Source of the DNA: JAUXIQ01 sp030620925 [NCBI: Nitrospinota bacterium]
Lineage (GTDB): Bacteria; JAUXIQ01
NCBI GenBank assembly: GCA_030620925.1
Contig: JAUXIQ010000144.1
Span: 1-5,969 of the forward strand
DNA: 5,969 nt
Direction: 5' to 3'
The stretch's first letter is position 1. Every line of letters begins with the position of its first letter. Shown here one piece after another: positions 1 through 5,786 of this stretch. The notes beneath the pieces were generated by a model. It saw nothing but the letters and a program-made list of their open reading frames with translations. It was not told the DNA's origin and searched no databases. The translations under genes were made by a program, and so were the position numbers.

Positions 1-62
1 ACAACCTCCAGGATTTCGCCTTCCCAGCTTATGATTTTATCCGGATCGTAAAAGACAGGCAT
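1..62 (-). CDS. N-terminal fragment of unrecognised protein
   Basis: An ATG on the minus strand at 62 opens a frame of 20 complete codons that stays open to the window edge; the product begins MPVFYDPDKIISWEG. The gene runs off the left edge, so only its start is visible and I do not recognise the family. The upstream ribosome-binding sequence is weak: GGGATGG lies about 7 bases before the ATG. The frame sits downstream of the terminator that ends the neighbouring hydrolase gene, so it would need its own promoter. Only a poor candidate is visible, TTGACT at 142-137 with a 17-base spacer to TATTGA. The reading is plausible because the residue mix looks protein-like, but 20 codons is too little to be sure. 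Confidence 0.4.
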   Translation of the reverse strand, partial: MPVFYDPDKIISWEGEILEV

Positions 63-174
63 GGTAGAACCATCCCAAAGGATTAAAAAGAATTTGAACG
101 TTTTTCCTTTATATCAATAGCAGGTGTGCGGGTTTGAGTCAACGCAGTGGCAGAGTCGAAAGGGTCACTAACCT

Positions 175-190
175 ATGAGCCATGAGCCAT
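175..190. repeat. Two-copy 7-bp tandem repeat
   Basis: ATGAGCC occurs twice in direct succession (175-181 and 182-188) and is followed by the AT that would begin a third copy. It is non-coding and probably a slippage product with no function of its own. Confidence 0.6.
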
Positions 191-220
191 CGGCGGGTAT
201 TTGGCGGGGGAAAGAGGATG

Positions 221-256
221 AAAAAAGCGCAGGGTAAGAAGCCCCGCGCTTTTTTT
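221..256 (-). terminator. Bidirectional rho-independent terminator
   Basis: GCGC (227-230) plus GGG (232-234) pair with CCC (242-244) plus GCGC (246-249), with one A-C mismatch (231/245) and a 7-base loop (235-241). The stem is flanked by six A's on the left (221-226) and seven T's on the right (250-256), so either strand gives a GC stem followed by a U-tract. On the minus strand it begins 13 bases after the stop of the UPF0173-type hydrolase, whose transcript it should end. The right-hand T-run would also stop a plus-strand transcript reading towards that gene. Confidence 0.88.
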
Positions 257-268
257 AAACCGATTACT

Positions 269-964
269 TTAAAGTTCGCATTCCTCTCCGGGATTTAATG
301 GTACGACTTCCACCCCGGGGGCTTTTTCCTGCGCCAACTGGACGAAAGAAGAGGGGTCGGGAACCAGGAATGGAAAAGTCTTGTAATGCATGGGGATGAC
401 CTTCTTACACTTCAGCATCTTTGCCGCCACGGCAGCCTGCAGCGGGTCCATGGTGAACACGCTGCCGATGGGGAGCATGGCCAGGTCTATGCCGTATATA
501 TCTCCCAGAATCTCCATGCTGCTGAAAATGCCCGTATCCCCCGCGTGGTAGATGGTCTTACCATCCTCCAGTTTCACCACGTAACCGTTGGGGTTGGACG
601 TGCCGGAGTGAAAAGCTTGAGTCATGGTGATGAAGACGCCGTCGACTTCGCTGGTGCCGCCCGTGTTCATACCGTAGCCGAAGTTGATGATATTATCGTC
701 GGCTACGCCGGCCTCTTTAAGTTTGGCAACCGTCTCAGGCATACCCACCGCTGTGCCCCCGCACTTTTTAATTATATCCGGCGCGTCACCAAGGTGGTCG
801 GCGTGGTCGTGGGTGATGAGCATTATGTCGCAGGCGTCGACTTGATCCAGGGTGATGGCGGCCGTGGGGTTCTGGCTCAGGAAGGGGTCTATATAGATTG
901 TCTTTCCATTACTGGTGACAATAGAGAAAGCGGCATGCCCAAGGAATTTAATCTTATTAGCCAT
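269..964 (-). CDS. UPF0173-type metal-dependent hydrolase (MBL fold)
   Basis: Predicted cytoplasmic metallo-beta-lactamase-fold hydrolase of 231 residues, the usual length for UPF0173/YtkL-type proteins. The start MANKIKFLGHAAFSI matches the family opening, in which a strand is followed by GHA/GHS, and IDPFLSQNP (25-33) is the usual DPxLxxNP segment. The metal-binding motif HxHxDH is intact: H52, H54, D56 and H57 in THDHADHLGD. Further ligands are H119 (AFHSG), D143 (YHAGDTG) and H193 (IPMHY), enough for a two-metal site. LPIGSVFTMDP (164-174) is another family hallmark. There is no signal peptide or membrane segment. The start is supported by AAAGGAG at 977-971, six bases before the ATG. The gene is a single unit: a promoter lies at 1051-1080 and a terminator follows the stop. 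The family is known to hydrolyse ester, lactone or phosphoester-like bonds, but the true substrate of UPF0173 members is mostly unknown and cannot be inferred here. Confidence 0.93.
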   Translation of the reverse strand: MANKIKFLGHAAFSIVTSNGKTIYIDPFLSQNPTAAITLDQVDACDIMLITHDHADHLGDAPDIIKKCGGTAVGMPETVAKLKEAGVADDNIINFGYGMNTGGTSEVDGVFITMTQAFHSGTSNPNGYVVKLEDGKTIYHAGDTGIFSSMEILGDIYGIDLAMLPIGSVFTMDPLQAAVAAKMLKCKKVIPMHYKTFPFLVPDPSSFVQLAQEKAPGVEVVPLNPGEECEL

Positions 965-1000
965 AGTTATCTCCTTTCGTGAAGTAAAGGGTCTTTTGAT

Positions 1001-1017
1001 CCGGCTCCAGCAGCCGG
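1001..1017 (-). other. Hairpin in the leader of the UPF0173-type gene
   Basis: CCGGCT (1001-1006) and AGCCGG (1012-1017) form a perfect 6-bp inverted repeat with a 5-base loop. It lies in the predicted untranslated leader of the minus-strand hydrolase, between its promoter and its Shine-Dalgarno sequence (977-971). No long T-run follows on either strand, so a terminator is unlikely. It may only stabilise the leader. Confidence 0.45.
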
Positions 1018-1050
1018 TTCACACTCTTTTCAGCAAACGGTGCAGAGCAG

Positions 1051-1080
1051 ATATTAGCAGATAGTTTAAAGACCTGTCAA
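1051..1080 (-). promoter_or_regulatory. Sigma-70 promoter for the UPF0173-type gene
   Basis: On the minus strand a perfect -35, TTGACA (1080-1075), is followed after 18 bases by TAATAT (1056-1051), which matches four of six -10 positions. Transcription would start near 1044, giving a leader of about 80 bases that includes the hairpin at 1001-1017. It is correctly oriented for the hydrolase, and no other gene lies between. Confidence 0.6.
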
Positions 1081-1135
1081 ACATTTTCGTTTTTCAGGGT
1101 GGGGTGTTAAGGCCGCCGTCTATTGAAGCGGGGCA

Positions 1136-1165
1136 TTGAATTATGATATACCTATAAGATAAAAT
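1136..1165 (+). promoter_or_regulatory. Possible sigma-70 promoter for the CoA-transferase
   Basis: TTGAAT (1136-1141, four of six consensus) and TAAAAT (1160-1165, five of six) are separated by 18 bases in the divergent intergenic region. The expected start near 1172 would leave a leader of about 40 bases before the GTG. The surrounding AT-rich stretch offers other -10-like words (TATGAT at 1142), so the exact position is uncertain. Confidence 0.4.
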
Positions 1166-1197
1166 AAGTGAGTTAAAACGTTCTTTTACCTATTTTT

Positions 1198-1204
1198 AAG
1201 GAGG
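1198..1204 (+). promoter_or_regulatory. Ribosome-binding site supporting the GTG start at 1213
   Basis: AAGGAGG is a near-perfect Shine-Dalgarno sequence, and its end lies eight bases before the GTG at 1213. The next in-frame ATG (1243) has no comparable site, so the GTG is the better start for the CoA-transferase. Confidence 0.75.
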
Positions 1205-1212
1205 GGGCATAG

Positions 1213-2427
1213 GTGAGCAAAGACGATAAACATGAAGGGTCGATGCCGCTGGAAGGAATAAGGGTACTCGATCTCACTCACGTCATGGCGGGGCCTGCAT
1301 GCACTATGAGCATGGCCGATATGGGTGCGGAGGTCATCAAGGTCGAAGAGCCGGGCAAAGGGGATATCAGCCGGAACATCTACGACGCATATCAGGGCGG
1401 CGAGGGTGCGCTGTTCCTTAACCTCAACCGCAACAAGAAAGGCTTAACTCTGAACCTGAAGCAAGAGAAGGGGAGGGCGATCCTCTATCAGCTCGCCGAG
1501 CGGAGCGACGTGTTCATCGAGAATTTCCGCGGCGGCGTGGCGGAGAAGCTGAAGCTGGATTATGAGACCATATCCACCGTTAACCCGTCCATTATCTACT
1601 GCTCGCTGTCCGCCTTCGGCAGCAGCGGCCCTTACAAGACTAAGCCGGGAGTGGATGCGGTATTACAGGCCGTGGGCGGAGTAATGAGCTGCACGGGAGA
1701 GATGGACGGCCCGCCGTGTTTATGCGGAGCCCCGGTGGTGGACATGATCGGGGCTCTGGTCGCTACCCAGGGGATCCTGACAGCGCTGCTATACAGGGAA
1801 CGCACAGGCGTGGGACAAAAAGTGGAGACTTCCCTGTTGAACGGCATCCTCTACGCTCAGATACCGCGCTTCTCAACCTATTTTGTGGCGGACAGGGATT
1901 ACAGGCCCATGGGAAGCGGCCATGCAGAAATAGTCCCCTACCAGGCTTTTCAGACCAGGGAAGGAAAATACGTTTTCATGGGATTGTTTGATGAAAATGC
2001 CTGGGAGCGCTTCTGCCGGGCGATGGGCTTGGAACATCTTCAGAACGACCCCAGCTTTGCCCTGAATGAGCATCGGGTAAAAAACCGGAAAGAGCTCGTT
2101 TCCATACTGGAGGAAGCCTTTTTAAAGCTTTCCGTCAGCGAAGCCCTGGACAGGTTAGAAGGGGGCGACATTCTTTGCGGACTCGTAAACACGCTGTCAG
2201 ACTTGATGGAAAACCCCCAGGTCCGTGAGAACGATATGCTCATCACTCTCGAGCATCCCACCGCCGGCACGGTTGATAACGTGGGAATCCCCATCAAGCT
2301 GAGCAAGACGCCGGGACAGGTTAAAAGCCATCCGCCTCTGCTGGGAGAGCACAATAACCAGGTGCTCTCCTGGCTGGGATACTCACAGCAGGAGATCGAA
2401 ATGCTGAAAGAGGAGAAAGTAATCTAA
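1213..2427 (+). CDS. Class III (CaiB/BaiF family) acyl-CoA transferase
   Basis: A 404-residue protein of the family III CoA-transferases, which move coenzyme A between a CoA thioester and a free carboxylic acid through an aspartyl-CoA mixed anhydride. The N-terminus PLEGIRVLDLTHVMAGP (12-28) is the classic opening, followed by DMGAEVIKVEEPGKGD (36-51), LNLNRNKKGLTLNLK (69-83), VFIENFRGGVAEKL (100-113) and YCSLSAFGSSGPY (129-141). The expected catalytic aspartate is D177 in GAPVVDMIGA. PGVDAVLQAVGG (145-156) and RTGVGQKVETSLL are also family blocks. The length is full and I see no frameshift. It is cytoplasmic, with no signal peptide. The GTG start is chosen for the strong AAGGAGG upstream. 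It is followed in the same direction by a second metallo-beta-lactamase-fold hydrolase, probably in one transcript. Substrate specificity (carnitine, succinate, oxalate, aromatic acids and others) cannot be told from motifs alone. Confidence 0.92.
   Translation: MSKDDKHEGSMPLEGIRVLDLTHVMAGPACTMSMADMGAEVIKVEEPGKGDISRNIYDAYQGGEGALFLNLNRNKKGLTLNLKQEKGRAILYQLAERSDVFIENFRGGVAEKLKLDYETISTVNPSIIYCSLSAFGSSGPYKTKPGVDAVLQAVGGVMSCTGEMDGPPCLCGAPVVDMIGALVATQGILTALLYRERTGVGQKVETSLLNGILYAQIPRFSTYFVADRDYRPMGSGHAEIVPYQAFQTREGKYVFMGLFDENAWERFCRAMGLEHLQNDPSFALNEHRVKNRKELVSILEEAFLKLSVSEALDRLEGGDILCGLVNTLSDLMENPQVRENDMLITLEHPTAGTVDNVGIPIKLSKTPGQVKSHPPLLGEHNNQVLSWLGYSQQEIEMLKEEKVI
2344..2370 (+). repeat. 9-bp perfect inverted repeat in the 3' end of the CoA-transferase gene
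   Basis: GGAGAGCAC (2344-2352) and GTGCTCTCC (2362-2370) are exact reverse complements around a 9-base loop, inside the coding sequence about 55 bases before its stop. The stem is GC-rich and should fold in RNA. No T-run follows directly, so it is not a canonical terminator. A T-run does occur just after the stop codon (about 2431-2437), but too far away to form an intrinsic terminator with this stem. Confidence 0.6.
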
Positions 2428-2468
2428 ACATTTTTTTGTAAGCAAGGAAAGATTAGCACCATGAGCGA

Positions 2469-2516
2469 CCCTGTAGGGTTCGGGCCGGGCAGGTCATAGG
2501 CTATCCAGCTACAGGG
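2469..2516 (+). repeat. Inverted repeat in the CoA-transferase/hydrolase spacer
   Basis: CCCTGTAG (2469-2476) is exactly complementary to CTACAGGG (2509-2516). The 32-base interior is GC-rich and could pair further (GG at 2477-2478 with CC at 2505-2506). The element fills most of the 115-bp gap between two genes of the same direction and ends 13 bases before the Shine-Dalgarno GGAGG (2530-2534) of the downstream hydrolase. No T-run follows, so it looks more like a structured leader or mRNA-stabilising element than a terminator. I could not match it to a known riboswitch class. Confidence 0.5.
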
Positions 2517-2542
2517 AACATGTCCGAAGGGAGGAACTTAAC

Positions 2543-3283
2543 ATGGCGGAGGAAAAAGTAACGTTCATAGGACACTCCACACTGCTTATCGAAGCCGCAG
2601 GCAAGAAAATCCTAACCGACCCCTGGTTTCACGAGCCGGTGTATGGCGGCATTTACCATCGGAGGCCGCCGGGGATACCGTTGGAGAACCTGGCCGACGT
2701 CGACATGATCCTCATTTCTCATGGCCATAAGGACCACTACGATGAGAAAGCCCTGGAGCGGCTGAACGATAATGCCCTGATAATTCTTCCGGACGATAAA
2801 CTGGTCAAGAGGGCGGGGGAGTTGGGATTCTCAAGAGCTGAGAAGCTGGAGCCGTGGCAGAAAAAGACCGAGGGCGGGTTGACGGTGACCGCGGTCCCCG
2901 CTAAACACCCGACTTACCAGGTAGGATACGTAATAACGGGAGAGGGGAAAACTTACTATTTCGCGGGTGATACCAGGAACGTTCCCGAAATTTCCGCGAT
3001 GGCGGAACAGTTTAAAATAGATGTAGCCCTGCTGCCAATTGCCGGGCTTAAGATGCTTTTCTTTATCCGTGCCGTGATGCGGCCCGAAGATGCGGCCGGA
3101 GCGGCCAAGGCCCTTGATGTGAAGGTTCTGATCCCCATTCACTACGATATGAATATAAAATCGACTGCTAAGCTCATGATCAGCCAAACGGCGAATAGCC
3201 TGGATAAATTGAGAGAGGCCATGAAGAAGGAAGGTTGTTCAGCGGAACTGGTAGTCCTCAATGAGGGTGAGAGCTATTCCTAA
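2543..3283 (+). CDS. Metallo-beta-lactamase-fold hydrolase (UlaG/UPF0173-like)
   Basis: A 246-residue metal-dependent hydrolase, a diverged relative of the UPF0173-type protein on the other side of the CoA-transferase gene. It opens with VTFIGHSTLLIEAAGKKILTDPW (6-28), in which GHS/T and the TDP segment match the UlaG-like pattern. The metal motif is complete: H60, H62, D64 and H65 in SHGHKDHYD, then H122 (AKHPTY), D143 (FAGDTR) and H200 (IPIHYD). The stretch after LLPIAG carries a hydrophobic piece, LKMLFFIRAV (169-178), where the sister protein has SVFTMDP. It is too short for a membrane span but may shape the substrate pocket. GGAGG at 2530-2534 lies eight bases before the ATG. It is probably co-transcribed with the CoA-transferase, as I found no convincing promoter in the spacer. 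It ends facing the sigma-factor gene, and I see no terminator in the 39-bp gap. The substrate is unknown; the family includes lactonases and phosphoesterase-like enzymes. Confidence 0.9.
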   Translation: MAEEKVTFIGHSTLLIEAAGKKILTDPWFHEPVYGGIYHRRPPGIPLENLADVDMILISHGHKDHYDEKALERLNDNALIILPDDKLVKRAGELGFSRAEKLEPWQKKTEGGLTVTAVPAKHPTYQVGYVITGEGKTYYFAGDTRNVPEISAMAEQFKIDVALLPIAGLKMLFFIRAVMRPEDAAGAAKALDVKVLIPIHYDMNIKSTAKLMISQTANSLDKLREAMKKEGCSAELVVLNEGESYS

Positions 3284-3322
3284 TTACCGTGACGATGTAG
3301 AGTTAAGGAAAAGGGGAAGGGA

Positions 3323-4195
3323 TCAGTTCAGGTAATCACGCAGTGGCTTAACGCGTGAGCGGGTGCGCAACTTGTTCTTGGCCTTTTTCTCTATTTGTCG
3401 TATACGTTCCCTGGAGAGCCCGAGTCGACCGCCTATTTCCTCCAGCGTCATGGGTTCACCCTCGAAACCGTATCTCATCTTGAGTATCTGCTGTTCCCTC
3501 GATGTAAGCTCATCCAGTAATTCTTCTATTTCCTTACTCAGTGAAGCCCTGAGCAAGTTTTCTTCCACAGAGGGGGTATTACTTGCTTCCAGCAATTCCA
3601 GGTAACTGGTCTCCTCGCTGTCTTTTATGGGGGAATCCAGGGAAAGATGTGTGCGGTAGACTCTGAGGACGGATTCTATGTCTTCAGCCTCCAAATCGAG
3701 TGCCCTGGCCAGGTCTTGAGTACTCGGTTCCTGCCCTTTGGACTGCGCTAACTCCTTATATTTCTCTCCGATTTTGTAGAGCAGCCCCGCCTGTTTTATA
3801 GGAAGACGCACGGTTCCCGATTGTTCTGCCAGAGCGTGCATAATGGCCTGCCGTATCCACCACACGGCGTAGGTGATGAATTTGACTTCTCTATTGGGGT
3901 CGAAACGCTTGGCCGCCTGTATGAGGCCTACGTTTCCTTCACTGATTAAATCTGAAAGAGATAGGCCGCAGCCCTTATACTTATTGGCAACGCTCACCAC
4001 ATAGCGCAGATTTCGATTAACCAGCTCGTTTAGAGCTTTCTCATCTCTTTGATCCTGTATCCTGTGAGCGAGGCCGCCCTCTTCGTCGCGGGTGAGCAAA
4101 GGTATCTTGCTAATCTTCTTAAGATATATGCTCAACGCGTCCTCACCGGACACATTATCTTCTTTTTCTTTTTCGATTTTCCTGTTCTTTTTCAT
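3323..4195 (-). CDS. RNA polymerase sigma-70 family factor (group 1/2, compact)
   Basis: A 290-residue sigma factor that directs core RNA polymerase to -35/-10 promoters. Domains in order, counted from the ATG at 4195: a lysine/glutamate-rich N-terminus; region 1.2 (ALSIYLKKISKIPLLTRDEE, about 20-39); region 2 with NLRYVVSVANKY (62-73), GLIQAAKRFDP (90-100) and the -10-reading helix YAVWWIRQAI (109-118); region 3 (about 130-190, starting VRLPIK); and region 4, whose helix-turn-helix MTLEEIGGRLGLSRERIRQI (249-268) reads the -35 box. Region 1.1 and the long non-conserved insert of housekeeping RpoD are absent, so it is RpoS-like or a minimal RpoD-type factor; the motifs alone do not decide. The start is uncertain: an in-frame GTG at 4204 would add three residues, and neither start has a good Shine-Dalgarno. 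AAGG is only two bases before the ATG. It lies about 97 bp downstream of the hspR-like gene with no terminator between, suggesting one operon. Confidence 0.92.
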   Translation of the reverse strand: MKKNRKIEKEKEDNVSGEDALSIYLKKISKIPLLTRDEEGGLAHRIQDQRDEKALNELVNRNLRYVVSVANKYKGCGLSLSDLISEGNVGLIQAAKRFDPNREVKFITYAVWWIRQAIMHALAEQSGTVRLPIKQAGLLYKIGEKYKELAQSKGQEPSTQDLARALDLEAEDIESVLRVYRTHLSLDSPIKDSEETSYLELLEASNTPSVEENLLRASLSKEIEELLDELTSREQQILKMRYGFEGEPMTLEEIGGRLGLSRERIRQIEKKAKNKLRTRSRVKPLRDYLN

Positions 4196-4292
4196 AACCT
4201 TCACATAAAAAAAGCGACAAAATCCCTTGCACTAAAAGTGATAGCGAAAATTGACAAGCGAGCAGGTAATCGGGATGTCATCCTGGGCGTTT

Positions 4293-4685
4293 TTATTCGG
4301 TTTTAATATCAACTTTTATTATTTTGCCCGGAGAGTTCTTAACAAGAGCCTTCTCTGAATCGCTTTCCACTTGCTTAGATCGCTGCTCAGTTGCTTTAAC
4401 TACCTCTCTCTCGAGATTTTCTATCTGCTCTTGCATCTCTTTCATCTTTTCTCGCATCCCCAGGATTACTTCTACTCCAGCCAGATTTACGCCCAGTTCT
4501 CTGGTCAAGCGTAGAATTAATTGAAGCTTGTCGACATCCCGATGGGAATATAGCCTTGTATTTCCATCTGTTCTGGAGGGTTTTATGAGTCCTTCCCGCT
4601 CGTAAAGACGCAAAGTCTGCGGGTGAATGCTGAGCATTTGGGATACTATGCTGATCATATATAATGGTTCGTCTCTATTCCGCAT
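4293..4685 (-). CDS. hspR: MerR-family transcriptional regulator, HspR-like
   Basis: A 130-residue DNA-binding regulator. The N-terminal winged helix-turn-helix covers about residues 8-76. It includes ISIVSQMLSIHPQTLRLYER (11-30) and GLIKPSRTDGNTRLYS (32-47), the typical HspR version of the MerR motif, then a helix ELGVNLAGVEVILGMR (63-78). Residues about 79-100 (MKEMQEQIENLEREVV) have a heptad-like pattern and should form the dimerising coiled coil. There is no effector-binding domain and no cysteine, so metal sensing is unlikely. HspR proteins are known to repress heat-shock genes such as dnaK and clpB, often with DnaK as co-repressor. No chaperone gene is in this window, so the symbol rests on sequence pattern only. 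Start: the ATG at 4685 is preceded by a weak GGGG about eight bases upstream. A near-consensus promoter lies 185-213 bases upstream (4870-4898), and the gene leads into the sigma-factor gene on the same strand. Confidence 0.82.
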   Translation of the reverse strand: MRNRDEPLYMISIVSQMLSIHPQTLRLYEREGLIKPSRTDGNTRLYSHRDVDKLQLILRLTRELGVNLAGVEVILGMREKMKEMQEQIENLEREVVKATEQRSKQVESDSEKALVKNSPGKIIKVDIKTE

Positions 4686-4721
4686 AATCTTAACCCCATT
4701 TGTTGCCGTTCGCCCGGTAGA

Positions 4722-4751
4722 ATTATTATCCTGAGGTCAGGGTGAAGGCAA
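4722..4751 (-). promoter_or_regulatory. Possible second promoter of hspR with palindromic spacer
   Basis: On the minus strand TTGCCT (4751-4746, four of six) and AATAAT (4727-4722, five of six) are 18 bases apart. The spacer contains the palindrome CCTGAGGTCAGG (4730-4741, five base pairs around GG). MerR-family proteins are known to bind dyads between -35 and -10, so this could be an autoregulated proximal promoter. The -35 is poor and the dyad is short, so the call is tentative. Confidence 0.3.
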
Positions 4752-4807
4752 TATACTCCCCTCGAAGCCCAGTCAGTTTTGAAGAGAAGCAATAAGAAGA
4801 TTAGACG

Positions 4808-4866
4808 TTTTACGCTGAAAAATTATTCATAATTTTTAACGCAAATCTAGAAATTATGCGTTTAAC
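4808..4866. repeat. Three copies of a TTTTACGC-like motif in the hspR leader
   Basis: TTTTACGC (4808-4815) and TTTAACGCA (4835-4843) lie on the plus strand, and GTTAAACGCA lies on the minus strand (4866-4857). The second and third copies face each other, giving the inverted repeat AACGCA...TGCGTT (4838-4843 and 4857-4862). They sit just downstream of the main hspR promoter and could be operator sites for HspR or another regulator. No standard HAIR sequence (CTTGAGT-N7-ACTCAAG) is present in this region. Confidence 0.4.
4818..4837. repeat. Perfect 9-bp AT-only inverted repeat
   Basis: AAAAATTAT (4818-4826) and ATAATTTTT (4829-4837) are exact reverse complements separated by TC. The dyad is in the hspR leader, between two of the TTTTACGC-like motif copies. 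As RNA it would form a weak AT hairpin; as DNA it could be an operator or a bent region. It lacks the GC stem of an intrinsic terminator. Confidence 0.5.
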
Positions 4867-4869
4867 ACT

Positions 4870-4898
4870 AATATAATTTATGAGTCTATAATTGTCAA
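4870..4898 (-). promoter_or_regulatory. Strong sigma-70 promoter upstream of hspR
   Basis: On the minus strand TTGACA (4898-4893, perfect) is followed at the optimal 17-base spacing by TATATT (4875-4870, five of six). It begins 39 bases after the bamD stop and points at the hspR-like gene. The predicted start near 4863 leaves an untranslated leader of almost 180 bases that contains the dyads and motif repeats listed separately. It is the best promoter in the window. Confidence 0.72.
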
Positions 4899-4936
4899 AT
4901 TAATTTATCGAGCTGATAAGTACCATATCGGCCCTA

Positions 4937-5755
4937 TTACAGTTTTTTCTTGGCTTTTTTAGCCAACGAACTGTTGGGATAGTTGGTGTAGAGCTTTCTG
5001 TATGCTCCCAACGCTTTACTTTTTTCACCCACCTTTTCGTAGGCATTACCCAGCGAAAACAGGATTCTGTCCGTTAAAACATCTTGAGAGTAATCCTTCA
5101 AAAGACTTTCATATCTATTGATGGCCGGACCATACGCTTTAGTTTTCATGTAATAATCCGCCACGTAAATCTCATGTTCAACCAGACGATGCCTTGCGAA
5201 ACTTATCCTATTTTCAACATCGTCCCTGAATCGGCTTTTAGGATACTTTCTAAGAAAACTCCTCAGGTTTTTTATAGCATTAATGGTATGAGTCTGGTCT
5301 TTATCGTAATTTAACATTCTGCTGAATTCGCAGAGGGCACTTCGGTAGGCAGCCTTTTCAGCCCATTCGTGAGCGGGATGAATTTCCATGAATTTGTTAT
5401 AATTAAACTCGGCTTCTTCATACTTTCTACGCAAAAACTGGCTCTCAGAGAGTATGAAAAGAGCCCTGGCTTTGTATTCGCTCTCGTAATACTCTTCAAG
5501 CAGTTCTTCCATTACTTTGGATGCTTTTCTGTATTTATGGTCGAGAAAAAGTTGTTCTCCGAGAAAGTAGAGCTCCTTATCCGATCTGATTCCTCTGGAT
5601 GAAAATTTAGCGCAGCCGGCGCTATAAACCAGGGTCATAGCAACGGCAAGGAGCAGACAAAAAACAGCTCTCCCCGACACCTTGCGCGGAGAAATATATG
5701 GAGGCTTAAAAAGGGAAATAACCATTCGAGATCTGCTAAATGTTTTGGGAAGCAT
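4937..5755 (-). CDS. bamD: Outer membrane assembly lipoprotein BamD
   Basis: BamD-type TPR lipoprotein; in Gram-negative bacteria it sits on the inner face of the outer membrane and works with BamA to fold beta-barrel proteins. Numbered from the ATG at 5755 (272 residues), a long basic N-terminus is followed by a hydrophobic stretch, AVFCLLLAVAMTLVYSAGC (30-48). C48 is the likely lipidated cysteine; the lipobox is imperfect, with serine at -3. TPR-like helix pairs follow, e.g. GEQLFLDHKYRKASKVMEEL (66-85) and RRKYEEAEFNYNKF (109-122). The BamD signature is clear: YDKDQT (150-155), LRSFLRKYPKSRF (164-176), then RHRLVEHEIYVADYYMKTKA (188-207) with AINRYESLLKDY. Start choice: the frame is open to a TTG at 5815, but that codon overlaps the -35 box of the likely promoter. 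The ATG at 5755 has only a weak GAG upstream. The ATG at 5725 gives a more usual signal-peptide length and is a fair alternative. The gene is more AT-rich than those to the left. Confidence 0.85.
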   Translation of the reverse strand: MLPKTFSRSRMVISLFKPPYISPRKVSGRAVFCLLLAVAMTLVYSAGCAKFSSRGIRSDKELYFLGEQLFLDHKYRKASKVMEELLEEYYESEYKARALFILSESQFLRRKYEEAEFNYNKFMEIHPAHEWAEKAAYRSALCEFSRMLNYDKDQTHTINAIKNLRSFLRKYPKSRFRDDVENRISFARHRLVEHEIYVADYYMKTKAYGPAINRYESLLKDYSQDVLTDRILFSLGNAYEKVGEKSKALGAYRKLYTNYPNSSLAKKAKKKL

Positions 5756-5786
5756 ATACTCAACCACAGATTTTAAAAGAGTATTA

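Larger units (their letters stand above)
63..268. other. Intergenic region with terminator and short repeat
   Basis: This 206-bp gap separates the stop of the UPF0173-type hydrolase from the start of the left-edge frame. It holds the bidirectional terminator at 221-256 and a short tandem repeat at 175-190. It also has an AT-rich stretch at about 80-119 that could be the promoter area of the edge gene (TATAAA at 113-108 and TATTGA at 119-114 on the minus strand, neither with a convincing -35 at normal spacing). I see no open frame worth calling and no RNA gene. Confidence 0.5.

Noticed and set aside
134-142. TTGAGTCAA, also found at 5807-5815, considered as a shared operator
   Set aside because: Both copies are nine bases, in opposite ends of the window, and are easily explained as -35-like TTGACT boxes on the minus strand. 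Two short matches are not evidence of a shared regulator.
386-982. A long plus-strand open frame (198 codons) opposite the UPF0173-type hydrolase gene
   Set aside because: It is antisense to a gene with a full set of conserved metal-ligand motifs and good start signals. Its own product shows no recognisable domain and it has no ribosome-binding site.
2477-2492. GGGTTCGGGCC resembling a tRNA T-arm
   Set aside because: No acceptor stem, D-arm or anticodon arm can be built around it.
3284-3322. Searched for a terminator between the convergent hydrolase and sigma genes
   Set aside because: No GC stem with a T-run is present. ATTACC (3283-3288) and GGTAAT (3331-3336) are complementary but 42 bases apart, too weak to call.
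3714-3727. CTTGAGTACTC-like sequence resembling part of the HspR operator (HAIR)
   Set aside because: It lies deep inside the sigma-factor coding sequence and lacks the N7 spacing between half-sites, so it is most likely chance.
4251-4280. TTGACA on the plus strand (TTGTCA on the minus strand) between the hspR-like and sigma genes
   Set aside because: No acceptable -10 lies at 16-18 bases on either strand: the minus strand gives TAGTGC and the plus strand GATGTC. I therefore do not call a promoter.
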